Shown here: in pieces, positions 44,398-53,883 of the stretch | Position numbering within the stretch: position 1 is the first letter of the stretch | How the letters are laid out: the number at the start of each line of letters is the position of its first letter | Assembly (NCBI RefSeq): GCF_000255555.1 | Contig: NZ_AGRW01000052.1 | Coordinates: 1-64,000 of the forward strand | Reading direction: 5' to 3' | DNA: 64,000 nucleotides | Source: Treponema saccharophilum DSM 2985 | GTDB taxonomy: Bacteria > Spirochaetota > Spirochaetia > Treponematales > Treponemataceae | Translations under genes and position numbers: made by a program | Notes under the pieces: model-generated | Seen by the model: the letters and a program-made list of their open reading frames with translations, nothing else | The model's database searches: none | What the model was told of the DNA's origin: nothing

Positions 44398-44428
44398 ATT
44401 ATAACTTACCCAACTGTTACCCTGTAAA
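44398..44428 (-). promoter_or_regulatory. Island promoter copy B with palindrome
   Basis: GTTACCCTGTAAA at 44416-44428 (one arm base changed from the other copies), 12 bp, then minus-strand TATAAT at 44398-44403, then a leader almost identical to copy A. Confidence 0.75.
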
Positions 44429-44540
44429 TTATACTTCTTCAAAAAACTGTTTCTTATAACAAATCATAAGTAGCGCCATAACGCATACATCCCCACCTAC
44501 TATAAAATTTCCAAATCTGCAAAATGTATTCACTAAAAAT

Positions 44541-44888
44541 CCGCTCGGGTTTTACTGCGTTTTCGCGGTAAAAACAAAGCCCCCCACAAAGCAGCAGAAC
44601 AAGTCGCGTGAATCACGGGGCTTTCTGCCAAAAAAACGCGCGTCGCTATAAAAACAACGCGCAAGAATCCGCTCGGGTTTTACCGCGTTTTTCGCGGTAA
44701 AAACAAAGCCCCTCCATGAAGCAGAAAAACAAGTCGCGTGAATCACGGGGCTTTCTGCCCTCAAAAAAAAGCGCGCTGCCTTTAAAACAACGCGCAAGAA
44801 TCCGCTCGGGTTTTACCGCGTTTTCGCGGTAAAAACAAAGCCCCTCCATGAAGCAGAAAAACAAGTCGCGTGAATCATGGGGCTTTCG
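44541..44888 (-). repeat. Three tandem terminator-like units of about 130 bp
   Basis: CCGCTCGGG recurs at 44541, 44669 and 44802 (periods 128 and 133 bp). Each unit holds two hairpins: TTTTACCGCG/CGCGGTAAAA with a T-rich loop, and AAAGCCCC...GGGGCTTT. The last unit runs into the final codons of the chemotaxis receptor gene that reads leftward, so the array acts as its (triplicated) terminator. Open frames across it are repeats of one peptide-like pattern and are not genes. Nothing else is seen in the gap 44429-44540. Confidence 0.85.
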
Positions 44889-46638
44889 TCTTAAAAACTC
44901 CAATTATTTTTGACAGTTCCCTTGCGTTTGCGGAAAGCTCCTCGCTCATCGCGGCAAGTTCCTCGGCGGCGCTCGCGTTCTGCTGCACGACGGAATCGAG
45001 CTGGATGATTGCCTGGCTTACCTGGCGCACCCCGTCGTCCTGCTCCTTGCACGACGAAGAAATTTCCTCGATGAGGTACGTCGTCTGCTTGATGTCGGGG
45101 ATGACGTTGGCGATTTTCTCTCCCGCATTGTCGGCGGCGTCGAGCGTCTGCTCGGAAAGCTCCACAATTTCGCCCGCGGAAATCTGCGAGCGCTCCGCGA
45201 GTTTCCGGACTTCCGACGCGACGACGGCGAATCCTTTTCCGGCTTCTCCTGCGCGCGCCGCCTCGATTGCCGCATTCAGCGCGAGGATGTTCGTCTGCTT
45301 CGCAATGGCTCCGATGACGCTGATTTTCTCTGCGATTTCCTTGACCGCGTTCACCGATTCCGTCACGGCCTGCCCGCCCGCCTCGCTTTCCTCCGAGGTT
45401 TTTTCGGCGAGGAGCCCGGTTTTCTGCGCGTTCATCGCAGTCTGGCTGATGTTCGACGCCATCTGCTCCATCGTCGCGCTCATTTCCTCCGTCGATGCCG
45501 CCTGCTCGCTCGCTCCCGACGAAATCGCCTGGCTCGACTCGCTTATCTGCTCGCTTCCGGAAAGAACCTGCGCCGCAGTCTCCTTTATCCTGTTGACGAT
45601 TCCCTCGAGCATCGCGATGAACGTGTTGACGCCCATGCCGAGGCGCGAGAATTCGTCGTTTCCCTTCACCGCAATCCTGAACGTGAGGTCGGCGTCGCCC
45701 GACGACAGGTTGTCGATCGCCTTGCCGATTGCGTTCAGCGGGCGGATTATCCGCAGGTAGAACTGCGATATTATAAGGACGAGAATCGCTATGGTGCAGA
45801 GCGCGACGACGACGACGAGCGGCCTGAATATTTCCTTCGACACGGCCTCCACGACCTTGAGCGGGCGCCCGAGGTAGAGCGTCGTCAGGAACATCCCGTT
45901 CCTGTCCTTGAGCGGGAAGTAGAATGCCGTGTACGCGATTCCGTTTATCTTCGTGTGGAGCGATGTCGATGTTCCCCGCTTCGCCGCGTCAATCAGCCCG
46001 GTGTCGGCAATCTCCGTCCCCTGCATTCCCTGTATGCTCGTGTATGCGCGCGTCGTCCCCGAAAATATCGTGACGTCGTTTCCCGTGTAGGACGACACCG
46101 TGTCAATCAAATCCATCGTCGATGCTTTCGTTTTCGTTATCACTGCCCCGAATACGGCGGTGCCGTTTTTGAGCGGCCGTGCAATCATCGCGAAAATGTC
46201 GTTTCCTTCCTTCACGAAATCCGCATAGGCCTCTCCGCTCAGGACCGTCGCTATGATGTCGCTCCGTCCGCACGTCCCGTATTTCGTGTCGGAAATCTGC
46301 GCGCCGTTCTTTTCGTAGAACGACACCGAATCGATTTTCATAAAATCGACGGCGCTGCGTGCTATCTGCGACGTGAATTCCCTGCCGTATCCGCGCAGCG
46401 GGTACTCGTCAACAATGGTGCGCTCTATCCAGTCCGTCGTCTGGGAGGATTTTTCCATCACATAGTCGATTTCCTCGAGCATCACGGTCGCCTGCTCCTT
46501 GAGCTCGCCGGAGAAATACGAGGCAATTCCGGAGTTGAGTTTGTTGCTTACGGTGTAGAAAATGGCTCCTGAGTATAAAAGTATTCCTATCACAAGGATG
46601 GCACAGATGAGCTTTGACACCGATTTTTGCTTTTTCAT
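44875..46638 (-). CDS. Methyl-accepting chemotaxis protein
   Basis: Transmembrane chemoreceptor of 587 aa. Membrane helix 1 at about residues 8-28, a periplasmic Cache-like sensor (about 30-280), membrane helix 2 (about 280-305), HAMP (about 305-360), then the signalling domain whose hairpin tip reads [34 protein letters not shown]-like (residues about 455-490). No C-terminal CheR/CheB pentapeptide. Ligand unknown. AGGAG precedes the ATG and a promoter is visible upstream. Its 3' end overlaps the tandem terminator array. Confidence 0.95.
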   Translation of the reverse strand: MKKQKSVSKLICAILVIGILLYSGAIFYTVSNKLNSGIASYFSGELKEQATVMLEEIDYVMEKSSQTTDWIERTIVDEYPLRGYGREFTSQIARSAVDFMKIDSVSFYEKNGAQISDTKYGTCGRSDIIATVLSGEAYADFVKEGNDIFAMIARPLKNGTAVFGAVITKTKASTMDLIDTVSSYTGNDVTIFSGTTRAYTSIQGMQGTEIADTGLIDAAKRGTSTSLHTKINGIAYTAFYFPLKDRNGMFLTTLYLGRPLKVVEAVSKEIFRPLVVVVALCTIAILVLIISQFYLRIIRPLNAIGKAIDNLSSGDADLTFRIAVKGNDEFSRLGMGVNTFIAMLEGIVNRIKETAAQVLSGSEQISESSQAISSGASEQAASTEEMSATMEQMASNISQTAMNAQKTGLLAEKTSEESEAGGQAVTESVNAVKEIAEKISVIGAIAKQTNILALNAAIEAARAGEAGKGFAVVASEVRKLAERSQISAGEIVELSEQTLDAADNAGEKIANVIPDIKQTTYLIEEISSSCKEQDDGVRQVSQAIIQLDSVVQQNASAAEELAAMSEELSANARELSKIIGVFKTKAP

Positions 46639-46665
46639 TTGGAATCTCCTTTTTCACAACACACT

Positions 46666-46694
46666 ATTCTAAATGCAAGGCCGGAAATTGTCGA
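46666..46694 (-). promoter_or_regulatory. Promoter of the chemoreceptor gene at 46638
   Basis: On the minus strand: TCGACA (46694-46689), 17-bp spacer, TAGAAT (46671-46666). The leader is about 20 nt and contains AAGGAG, so this gene is not leaderless. Confidence 0.65.
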
Positions 46695-46760
46695 ACTCTA
46701 ATTTTCAGAATATCTTCCGAATTCGCGAGGCGCAAAAGCCTTTCCGCCGTCGCGGGCGTC

Positions 46761-48902
46761 TTATCTTCTGAACGCGGTGTCGTAAATCCGCCGGACTTTC
46801 GTCGCCTGGCTGATTGAGAACGTCCTGATGTCGTCGCTTCCGGAAATCCGCATCGAGACGCGCACGTCGTCGTCGGATTTCTCCGTGCCCGAAGGAATCC
46901 CCGAGACGCTCTCGACGCCGGAGCTTTCCTCGGACGCGAACGTTATCTCTATCGGGCATTTGTCCGTCACCGCCTGCTCGATTATGTGTACTTTTCCGGT
47001 GAAGTCCATCCCGCCCGCCTCGATTTTCGCGAATTTCACGCTCTCGGCTTTGAGCTGGCTTTCGTCGAGCACGATTTTTCGGTTTATGCGGAAGAGAAGG
47101 CACTCGCGCTCCTCTTTCGTGATGTCCATCGAGTCGAGGATTTCCCGCATTTTGTCGAAATGCGCCTTCCGCTCCTCGACCGAGGTGATGTTCCCGCATT
47201 TCTTTTCCCCGCAGCCCTCAATCATCCGCGCCCTGAAGACGGGGAATTCCGCCGCGCCGTCGCTTTTCTCCGCGGTGCGCACCTTTCCGATGAAATCAAG
47301 CCCGCTTTCCGCGATGAGCCTTGCCGCCTGCGCGTCGCTTTCCGCGTTTATGAGGAAGATTCCGGGCGCGAGCGTCTCGGCAATCAGCGGCGCGAGCGCG
47401 GGATTTTTCGTCACGAGCGGGATTTTCTCCTCGCTCACGCGCAAAACGTACCCCCTGAAAAGCGACACTGACGAGAACGAATTCCTCCAGTCGTCGAGCG
47501 AAACCGCGATGTTCTGCGGAAGCTCGTGCATACACGCGTCGGACAGAACCTCGCTTATCTTTTCCTCCGTCATCCCCGCGTTGAATGCCCGCGTCACGGA
47601 TTTTTTCGTAATCTCGAACGAGACGGCGGTGTCGAATTTCCTGAGCTCAAGAATATTCGCAAGGTCGATGAGCGCGATGAGCGGGCGTCCCGGAAAAACC
47701 ATCGCGCTGAACGCCGCGTCAATCGAAAGAACTTTCCGCTCCGTGCCCGACGGCGGGGCAAGCAAATCTCCGATTCCCGAAATCGGGGCGAAAATGTCGT
47801 TCTTGTCGCAGTCGATTCCGCGGATGCGGAGGAGCCCCAGCTCAAGCGCGGAATCGAAAAGCCGCTCGAACGACGAGAAGACGCATCCCGTCCGCTTCAT
47901 CTCGTCGAACGCGTTTTCCTTCTGCCCGTCGCTTTCCGCCTCCGCCTCCGTTTTCCGCGCCCGCTGTAGAATCGAGGCGAACCGTCCCGTCGCGCCGAAC
48001 GCTTCCTCGCCGCCGTCCCGCCGCGTGTTCTCCGTCGCCAGGTACATCGTCCGTATCATGTTCTCCTTGGTGAATCCCGTCCGGACGGAAAGAAGGACCT
48101 CGATGAGGAGCTTTGCCTGCTGGACGAGCATCCGCCGCGAGAACCGTCCGAGCGACGAGACTGCGATGTACGCGTACTGGAGCGCCTCGGGAAGATGCGC
48201 GAACGAGCGGAATCGCGGCATGTCAACGGAAAGCGAGCCGGAGCTGTTCGTCACGAGGATTGACATGTTCTCGAACGCATCCTTGAGCCGCTTTATCGGG
48301 GCCTGCCCGCACTGGAAGCGCGCCTCAATGTCCGCCGCCGCCCGCTTCTTGAACGAGCCGTCTGCCTTGCATATGTCGCCGTTCTCGCTGACAAACGCGG
48401 CGAACGCGAGGAGAAGCTCCGGCGACAGCCTGAACCCTTCCTTCGTGTTCTCCTTCTCGACGCATGACTCCCACGCGAGCACGGATTTCGTCGCGATTGT
48501 CGAAAGCGTCTCGTCGAGGTGCGGGTTTACGAAGAGGAAGTCGCCGTGCTTGTAGAGGACAAGACGCTCCTCAAGGTTCAGAATCCGCTCGTATAGTTTT
48601 GAGAACGTGAATTTGCCGCAGAAGAAGTCCGCGATTTTCCGCGGCGTCGCCTCCGAGATGAATTTGACGGCGGAGACGACCTCGATGTCGGACTCGCTCA
48701 GAAGCTCCGCGATTTTCCGTTTGTTGTCCGGCTTCCGCAAAAAGGAGCTGAGCTCCTCGATGAGGTTCTGCTTGTTGAACGGCGATTTCAGCTCGCCGAG
48801 GTACATCCTGATAAGCTCGAAGAACTGCGCGTCGCCCATCGTCGCGAGCGATTCCCTCCATTCGACTATCCTCTGCGCATGACGCGCCTGTTCGCCTGTC
48901 AT
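46761..48902 (-). CDS. Helicase-associated protein (Helicase_C_3-like), XPB partner
   Basis: 713-aa soluble protein with no ATPase motifs. The long helical body and the segment RGYVLRVSEEKIPLVTKNPALAPLIAE, GIFLINAESDAQAARLIAESGLDFIGKVR near residue 510 resemble the Helicase_C_3 domain that accompanies bacterial XPB/Ssl2-like helicases. It starts 22 bp after the XPB gene stop, so both are one operon and probably one complex. The family assignment comes from segment resemblance and context, not from a search. Confidence 0.75.
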   Translation of the reverse strand: MTGEQARHAQRIVEWRESLATMGDAQFFELIRMYLGELKSPFNKQNLIEELSSFLRKPDNKRKIAELLSESDIEVVSAVKFISEATPRKIADFFCGKFTFSKLYERILNLEERLVLYKHGDFLFVNPHLDETLSTIATKSVLAWESCVEKENTKEGFRLSPELLLAFAAFVSENGDICKADGSFKKRAAADIEARFQCGQAPIKRLKDAFENMSILVTNSSGSLSVDMPRFRSFAHLPEALQYAYIAVSSLGRFSRRMLVQQAKLLIEVLLSVRTGFTKENMIRTMYLATENTRRDGGEEAFGATGRFASILQRARKTEAEAESDGQKENAFDEMKRTGCVFSSFERLFDSALELGLLRIRGIDCDKNDIFAPISGIGDLLAPPSGTERKVLSIDAAFSAMVFPGRPLIALIDLANILELRKFDTAVSFEITKKSVTRAFNAGMTEEKISEVLSDACMHELPQNIAVSLDDWRNSFSSVSLFRGYVLRVSEEKIPLVTKNPALAPLIAETLAPGIFLINAESDAQAARLIAESGLDFIGKVRTAEKSDGAAEFPVFRARMIEGCGEKKCGNITSVEERKAHFDKMREILDSMDITKEERECLLFRINRKIVLDESQLKAESVKFAKIEAGGMDFTGKVHIIEQAVTDKCPIEITFASEESSGVESVSGIPSGTEKSDDDVRVSMRISGSDDIRTFSISQATKVRRIYDTAFRR

Positions 48903-48924
48903 CCGATTTTCCTCCTAAAAGCCG

Positions 48925-50769
48925 TCACTGCCCGCAGTATCCGATTGCCGCACCGCCGGAAAGCTCGTCGTCAAGGTCGTCCTCCGTCTCGCAGCGCGCA
49001 ATTCTGTACGAATATCCCTGCTCGGCGAGGAATTTCTGCCTGTTCGCGCCGAAATCCTCCTCCGTCGTGTTCCTCGTTATGAGCGTGAAGAAGCGCGATT
49101 TCCGTTCCTTCGGGCGCAGAATCCGTCCGAGCCTCTGCGCCTCTTCCTGCCTGCTTCCGAACGTGCCGCTCACCTGTATTGCGACGCTCGCGTCGGGAAG
49201 GTCGATTGCGAAATTCGCGACTTTCGACACGACGAGAACGGAAATCTCGCCCGTCCTGAATTTCCGGTAAATCTCGTCGCGCTCGGAATTCGGCGTGCGC
49301 CCCGTTATTATCGGGCAGCCGAGCATCTGCGCTATTGACTGGAGCTGCTCGATGTACTGCCCGATGACGAGAATCTTGTCGTCCGGCGACGATTCCACGA
49401 TTCTCCTGACGAACGATTCCTTCGCGGGGTTCTCGCTCGCGATTTTGTGCTTTTTGCGCTGGTCGGCAACTGCGTACTCGATTTCCATGCTCTCGGGAAG
49501 CGGAACCTTGACCTCGATGCATTCCGCCGTCGCGATGAATCCCGAATGCTCCAAATCCTTCCACGGGACGTCGTAGCGCTTTGGCCCGACGAGGGAGAAG
49601 ACGTGCCCCTCGCACCCGTCCTCGCGCACGAGCGTCGCAGTCAGCCCGATTCTCCGCACCGCCTGAATCTCCGCGACGACGCGGAAAACTGGCGCGGGGA
49701 GCATGTGCACCTCGTCGTAGACAATCAGCCCCCAGTTGCGCTGTCGGAAAAGGGAGAAGTGCGGATACGGCCCGTCTTTTTCCGGCCGCCAGGTGAGAAT
49801 CTGGTACGTCGCCACCGTTACGGGTTTTATCGTCTTCGACTCGCCCGTGTATTCGGAAATCTGCTCGCGCGTGAGCGTCGTCTTGTCAACGAGCTCGTCA
49901 ATCCACTGGTGGACCGCGCTGATGTTCGTCGTGATTATGAGCGTGCTCGTCTTGAGGAGCGCCATCGTCGCCATCCCGACAATCGTCTTGCCGGCGCCGC
50001 ACGGAAGGACAATAGTCCCGAATCCCGTTCCCGCGCCCTTGTCGCCGACAATCGAGTCCGCCGCCTCGCTCTGGTACTGTCGCACGCTGAACGGCTTTCC
50101 CGCCGCAGTCGTCGCCCTCAATGAGAATTCAAGCGGCTCGCCGTCGCTCATCGGGACGTCGTCCTTTACCGGCCAGCCCATCGAAAGAAGCTCCTGCTTT
50201 ATCGTCCCCCGGAGCGTGAGCGGCATCGAGAAGCAGAATTTCCGCTCCTCGTCCGTTATTGAAAGCTCACTGTCTGTTTCCGCCGACACGGGAACGTACT
50301 CGCACTGCGCAAGGTATTTTTTCCCGACGCGCGACGCGTTGATTTCGCGGAACACGTTCTGGTTTTTCGTGACGAGGTAGAGGTAGTCCTCGCGGATTTT
50401 CTTCGCGCTCCCTTCCTTTTCGGGGACGTCGATTCCCGGGGCGGGGACGAGCCTGAGCTTGCCGAACCTTCCCGCCGTCTCGGAAATCCAGACCGCGACC
50501 GATTGCGGGACGTCGTATTTCGAGTATTCGTTCAGGACGCGCACAGCATCCTCAGGCTTGAATCCCGCGCCCGCCGCGTTCCACAATGAGAGCGGGGTGA
50601 GCTTGTACGTATGGAAATGTTCCGGTGATTTCTCAAGCTCCGCGAACGGGACAAGCGCGTGCCTGCATTCGTCGGCGCGGGGCGCGTGCACGTCAAGAAG
50701 AATCGTCCTGTCGCTCTGCACGATGAGCGGGTTTTCGAATCGGTTTTGGCTGCTGTTCGTCGAATTCAT
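48925..50769 (-). CDS. XPB/Ssl2-type DNA repair helicase
   Basis: Superfamily 2 helicase of 614 aa, the bacterial counterpart of the eukaryotic TFIIH subunit XPB. Walker A is LPCGAGKTIVG near residue 255, Walker B DEVH, motif III TATLVREDG, which also holds the RED residues characteristic of XPB, and motif VI QRLGRILRP. The N-terminal third matches the XPB N-terminal region. Known in Treponema pallidum and a scatter of bacteria; its role in bacteria is unclear. First gene of a pair with the helicase-associated protein. A TAGAAT box ends 9 nt before the ATG; no ribosome site. Confidence 0.93.
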   Translation of the reverse strand: MNSTNSSQNRFENPLIVQSDRTILLDVHAPRADECRHALVPFAELEKSPEHFHTYKLTPLSLWNAAGAGFKPEDAVRVLNEYSKYDVPQSVAVWISETAGRFGKLRLVPAPGIDVPEKEGSAKKIREDYLYLVTKNQNVFREINASRVGKKYLAQCEYVPVSAETDSELSITDEERKFCFSMPLTLRGTIKQELLSMGWPVKDDVPMSDGEPLEFSLRATTAAGKPFSVRQYQSEAADSIVGDKGAGTGFGTIVLPCGAGKTIVGMATMALLKTSTLIITTNISAVHQWIDELVDKTTLTREQISEYTGESKTIKPVTVATYQILTWRPEKDGPYPHFSLFRQRNWGLIVYDEVHMLPAPVFRVVAEIQAVRRIGLTATLVREDGCEGHVFSLVGPKRYDVPWKDLEHSGFIATAECIEVKVPLPESMEIEYAVADQRKKHKIASENPAKESFVRRIVESSPDDKILVIGQYIEQLQSIAQMLGCPIITGRTPNSERDEIYRKFRTGEISVLVVSKVANFAIDLPDASVAIQVSGTFGSRQEEAQRLGRILRPKERKSRFFTLITRNTTEEDFGANRQKFLAEQGYSYRIARCETEDDLDDELSGGAAIGYCGQ

Positions 50770-50778
50770 AGAACGGTC

Positions 50779-50807
50779 ATTCTAGCATTCCGCCGTTGCT
50801 TTGTAAT
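50779..50807 (-). promoter_or_regulatory. Promoter of the XPB operon
   Basis: On the minus strand: ATTACA (50807-50802), 17-bp spacer, TAGAAT (50784-50779), then 9 nt to the ATG. Confidence 0.6.
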
Positions 50808-50868
50808 CCCCATGCGGCTTCCGCCATGAAATCGCGTCGGCGGGAATCCGTCCGTCGTGGCGAAATTT

Positions 50869-50897
50869 TTCGATAAAAAGAACATCCGAACTATAAA
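50869..50897 (+). promoter_or_regulatory. Candidate promoter for chemoreceptor at 51058
   Basis: TTCGAT, 17-bp spacer, TATAAA (50892-50897), in an AT-rich stretch (50870-50940). It would give a leader of about 150 nt ending in GGAGGA before the ATG. The flagellar sigma-28 pattern was not seen. No gene lies in 50808-51057. Confidence 0.4.
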
Positions 50898-51057
50898 AAT
50901 TATGTTAAATAATTCTTATTTTAATTATAATTAGATGTTTTCCGTTCGGGGAATGCGGGCAAAAACGCAAAAATGGCTCTGTCTTTTTGGCATCGCAGTT
51001 TTATGAACCTGCTCGGGAAGCTGTTTTCATGACTGTTTTTATTTATGGAGGACGTTT

Positions 51058-53124
51058 ATGCCCAAAATGAGGAAGGTTTTTGCGGGAATTGCTTTGGGAA
51101 TTCTTGTTCTTGTCTGCGACATTTTTATCGTGAACAAAATTTCGCAGTATATGTTCAGGATTGACGCGAACGCGAGGATGGAGCTTGCCGCCCGACTCCG
51201 TTGCACGGAATTCGAGATGCGCATGAGCGAGCAGCTGACAATCGTACGGCAGCTCGTCAAGACGCGCTCTGTCAAGGAATACCTGAAGGATCCCGACGAC
51301 CCGATGCTCAAGATGAACGCGTTCCTCGATTTCGAGTCGTTCAGGGATTCCTTTTCGAGCCATTCGATTTACTGGACGTCGGACGTCGACAAGGTTTTCT
51401 GGAACGACATGAAGCCGCAGTACGTCGTCGACCCGTCGTTGCCTAGCGAATACTGGTACAACATGACGCTCTACAAGACGGACGAGTACAACTTCAACAT
51501 CAACTACAACCAGCAGATAAACGTCGTCAATCTGTGGGTGAACGCCGTCGTCCGCGACAATGGCGTTCCGATTGGGATGGTCGGGACTGGAATCGAGCTT
51601 TCGAGCATGCTCAAGTCGATGGTCGACGGGCTTGATTCCGACATAGAGATTTACCTTTACAACAACGAGCTTGAGATTACGGGAAGCAGGGACACTTCGA
51701 TTATAGAAAAGAAAATCCCGATTGTGGAGCGGATGCCGCACCTCAAGGGCATCGACCCCCTTCCGTCCTCGCTGACGATATCCAGCGCCCGCGACGGCGA
51801 GTATCTTATCATGCCGCTTGACCTCGTGAAGTGGCATCTCGTGCTGAAAGTTCCGTACGACAACGCGTCGTTCCGGAAATTCGCCGCGCTCCCGTTCCTC
51901 ATCAGCCTGGCAATCATCGCCGTTTTCATCCTCCTTTCCGTGACGATTCTGAGCATAATCGGGCAGCTGCGCATCCTCAAGGGTGCCGTCGCCGACCTTT
52001 CGAGCGGGAACGCCGACCTTACGAAGCGCGTCGTGATGAGAAGGCGCTCCGTCTTCCGCGTGTTCGACGAGCTTGTCGCCGAGGTGAACAGGTTCCTCGA
52101 GAAATTCCAGGGCATCACGTCCGAGATTAAGGATTCGGAGTCGAAGCTCCGCGTGGTCGGACGGGACATGAACGGAGCGGCCGACAATGTGGGGCGCGCA
52201 ATCAGCGAGATAATCGGAAGCATAAACGACGTCGGCGCGTCGATGTCCTCGCAGGAGAGCAGCGTCCGCTCGGCGGCGGGCGCCGTTGACGACGTGGCGG
52301 GGAACATCGACAGGCTCGACAAGATGATAATGGCGCAGGCGGAGCAGGTTTCCTCCGCGTCTTCTTCCGTAGAGGAGATGGTCGGGAACATCCGCTCCGT
52401 GAATTCGACTGTCGATGCTATGGCGGATTCGTTCGGCGAGCTTGAATCGCGTTCCCTCGACGGGCAGTCGAAGCAGCACGCGGTGAACGAGAAAATCTCT
52501 CAGATTGAGGAAATGTCGAGGATGCTTCAGGAGGCGAACAGCGCAATCGCGTCGATCGCAAGCCAGACGAACCTCCTGGCGATGAACGCGGCAATCGAGG
52601 CTGCCCATGCGGGGGATGCCGGAAAGGGATTCGCCGTCGTCTCCGATGAAATCAGGAAGCTGTCCGAGACGTCCTCTACGCAGTCGAAGACAATCGGCGA
52701 GCAGCTGCGGAGCATCCAGTCGTCGATTGCGGAAGTCGTGTCGGCTTCGCAGGATTCGAGCGGCGCGTTCACGGCGGTCACCGACGAAATCAAGCACACG
52801 AACGAGCTCGTTCAGCAGATTAAGGCTGCGATGGTTGAGCAGACCGAAGGCTCCCAGCAGGTCATCGACATGCTCGCGCGCATGAAGGACAGTACCATCG
52901 ACGTCACGAGCGCGGCGCGCGACATGGCGGACAGGAACAAGAAAATTCTCCGGAACATGGACGATTTGCAGGATTCGAGCCGGATTATGAAGGAGTCGAT
53001 GGACAAAATGTCGTCCGGGGCGAGCCGCGTGAGCGAAAGCGGGAACGAGCTTTCGGAAATCTCGTCGCGCATGAGGGAATCTATCGCCGACATCGGAAAT
53101 CAGATGTCGCAGTTCACCGTGTGA
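51058..53124 (+). CDS. Methyl-accepting chemotaxis protein with double-Cache-type sensor
   Basis: 688-aa chemoreceptor. Membrane helix 1 at about residues 8-28, a large periplasmic dCache-like domain ([16 protein letters not shown]-type region and [23 protein letters not shown]), membrane helix 2 near 280-305, a HAMP-like segment, then the signalling coiled coil with the tip [21 protein letters not shown] near residue 500. Ligand unknown. GGAGGA lies 7 nt before the ATG. A terminator follows. Confidence 0.94.
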   Translation: MPKMRKVFAGIALGILVLVCDIFIVNKISQYMFRIDANARMELAARLRCTEFEMRMSEQLTIVRQLVKTRSVKEYLKDPDDPMLKMNAFLDFESFRDSFSSHSIYWTSDVDKVFWNDMKPQYVVDPSLPSEYWYNMTLYKTDEYNFNINYNQQINVVNLWVNAVVRDNGVPIGMVGTGIELSSMLKSMVDGLDSDIEIYLYNNELEITGSRDTSIIEKKIPIVERMPHLKGIDPLPSSLTISSARDGEYLIMPLDLVKWHLVLKVPYDNASFRKFAALPFLISLAIIAVFILLSVTILSIIGQLRILKGAVADLSSGNADLTKRVVMRRRSVFRVFDELVAEVNRFLEKFQGITSEIKDSESKLRVVGRDMNGAADNVGRAISEIIGSINDVGASMSSQESSVRSAAGAVDDVAGNIDRLDKMIMAQAEQVSSASSSVEEMVGNIRSVNSTVDAMADSFGELESRSLDGQSKQHAVNEKISQIEEMSRMLQEANSAIASIASQTNLLAMNAAIEAAHAGDAGKGFAVVSDEIRKLSETSSTQSKTIGEQLRSIQSSIAEVVSASQDSSGAFTAVTDEIKHTNELVQQIKAAMVEQTEGSQQVIDMLARMKDSTIDVTSAARDMADRNKKILRNMDDLQDSSRIMKESMDKMSSGASRVSESGNELSEISSRMRESIADIGNQMSQFTV

Positions 53125-53132
53125 TTCACCGG

Positions 53133-53178
53133 CTCAAAAAAAAGGCGCGCGCAAAAAACGCGCGTCTTTTTTTGTCCG
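53133..53178. terminator. Bidirectional terminator
   Basis: AAAGGCGCGCG near 53141 pairs with CGCGCGTCTTT near 53158 (G-U allowed), with A and T runs outside. Shared by the chemoreceptor and mgtC-like genes. Confidence 0.85.
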
Positions 53179-53187
53179 CGCGGGAAA

Positions 53188-53883
53188 TCAGTCGGTTATG
53201 GAGAATTCCGACAGCGCCCCGATTTTGGAAAGCTCGTCAATAAGGGCGGAAAAGTCGTCTTTTTTGGGCGACTTCACCGAATAATGGAAAATCATCATGT
53301 TGCTCGCGATAATCCGGCTCATGTTCATGTCGGAAACCGTGAAGCCGTTGCGCTCTATCGCGGATTTCAGCTCCGCCGTGTCGATGTGCGCGCCCGGCTG
53401 GACGTCGAACGTGAGGCGGAGGCATTTCGAGCGCTCGGCGGGAAAATATTTCTGCTCGAATTTCTCGATGCCGACGAGGGAAATCACCGCGACGAGAACG
53501 CAGAGAATCGCCGGAATATAAAGCCCCGAGCCGAGCGAAAGTCCCGTCGCCGCCGCCGTCCATATGATTGCGGCGCTTGTGAGCCCCTTTATGTTCAGCC
53601 CCGTTTTCATTATCGCGCCGCCGCCGAGAAATCCGCAGCCGCTTACGACCTGCGCCGCGATGCGGGCTGCATCTCCCGCACCGGCGGCTTTCACTATGAA
53701 CGTCGAGAGAATTCCGAGGAGCGTCGCCGACTCCGAAATCAGGATAAGCGTCCGTATTCCGAGAACCTGCTGCCGGTGCTTCCTCTCAAGCCCGAGGATA
53801 AGCCCCGCGCAGAAGCTCAGAAAAATCCGGAGCGCGCATACAAGAATGAAGTGGACCTCAAGTCCGATTGCCGTATTACCCAA
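53188..53883 (-). CDS. MgtC/SapB-family membrane protein
   Basis: 231-aa protein with about five N-terminal membrane helices and the family signature GLERKHRQQVLGIRT, SESATLLGILS and SGCGFLGGGAIMK. A cytoplasmic ACT-like C-terminal domain follows (LTFDVQPGAHIDTAELKSAIE). MgtC proteins modulate membrane ATPases and Mg homeostasis, and matter for growth at low Mg in pathogens. Its start overlaps the upstream unknown gene by 8 bp, so they are coupled. Confidence 0.93.
   Translation of the reverse strand: MGNTAIGLEVHFILVCALRIFLSFCAGLILGLERKHRQQVLGIRTLILISESATLLGILSTFIVKAAGAGDAARIAAQVVSGCGFLGGGAIMKTGLNIKGLTSAAIIWTAAATGLSLGSGLYIPAILCVLVAVISLVGIEKFEQKYFPAERSKCLRLTFDVQPGAHIDTAELKSAIERNGFTVSDMNMSRIIASNMMIFHYSVKSPKKDDFSALIDELSKIGALSEFSITD

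Noticed and set aside
41800-44540. Integrase, transposase or tRNA attachment site of the island
   Set aside because: No such gene or target-site duplication could be seen.
44552-44903. Two minus-strand open frames in the triplicated repeats
   Set aside because: They are repeats of one peptide-like pattern created by the tandem units.
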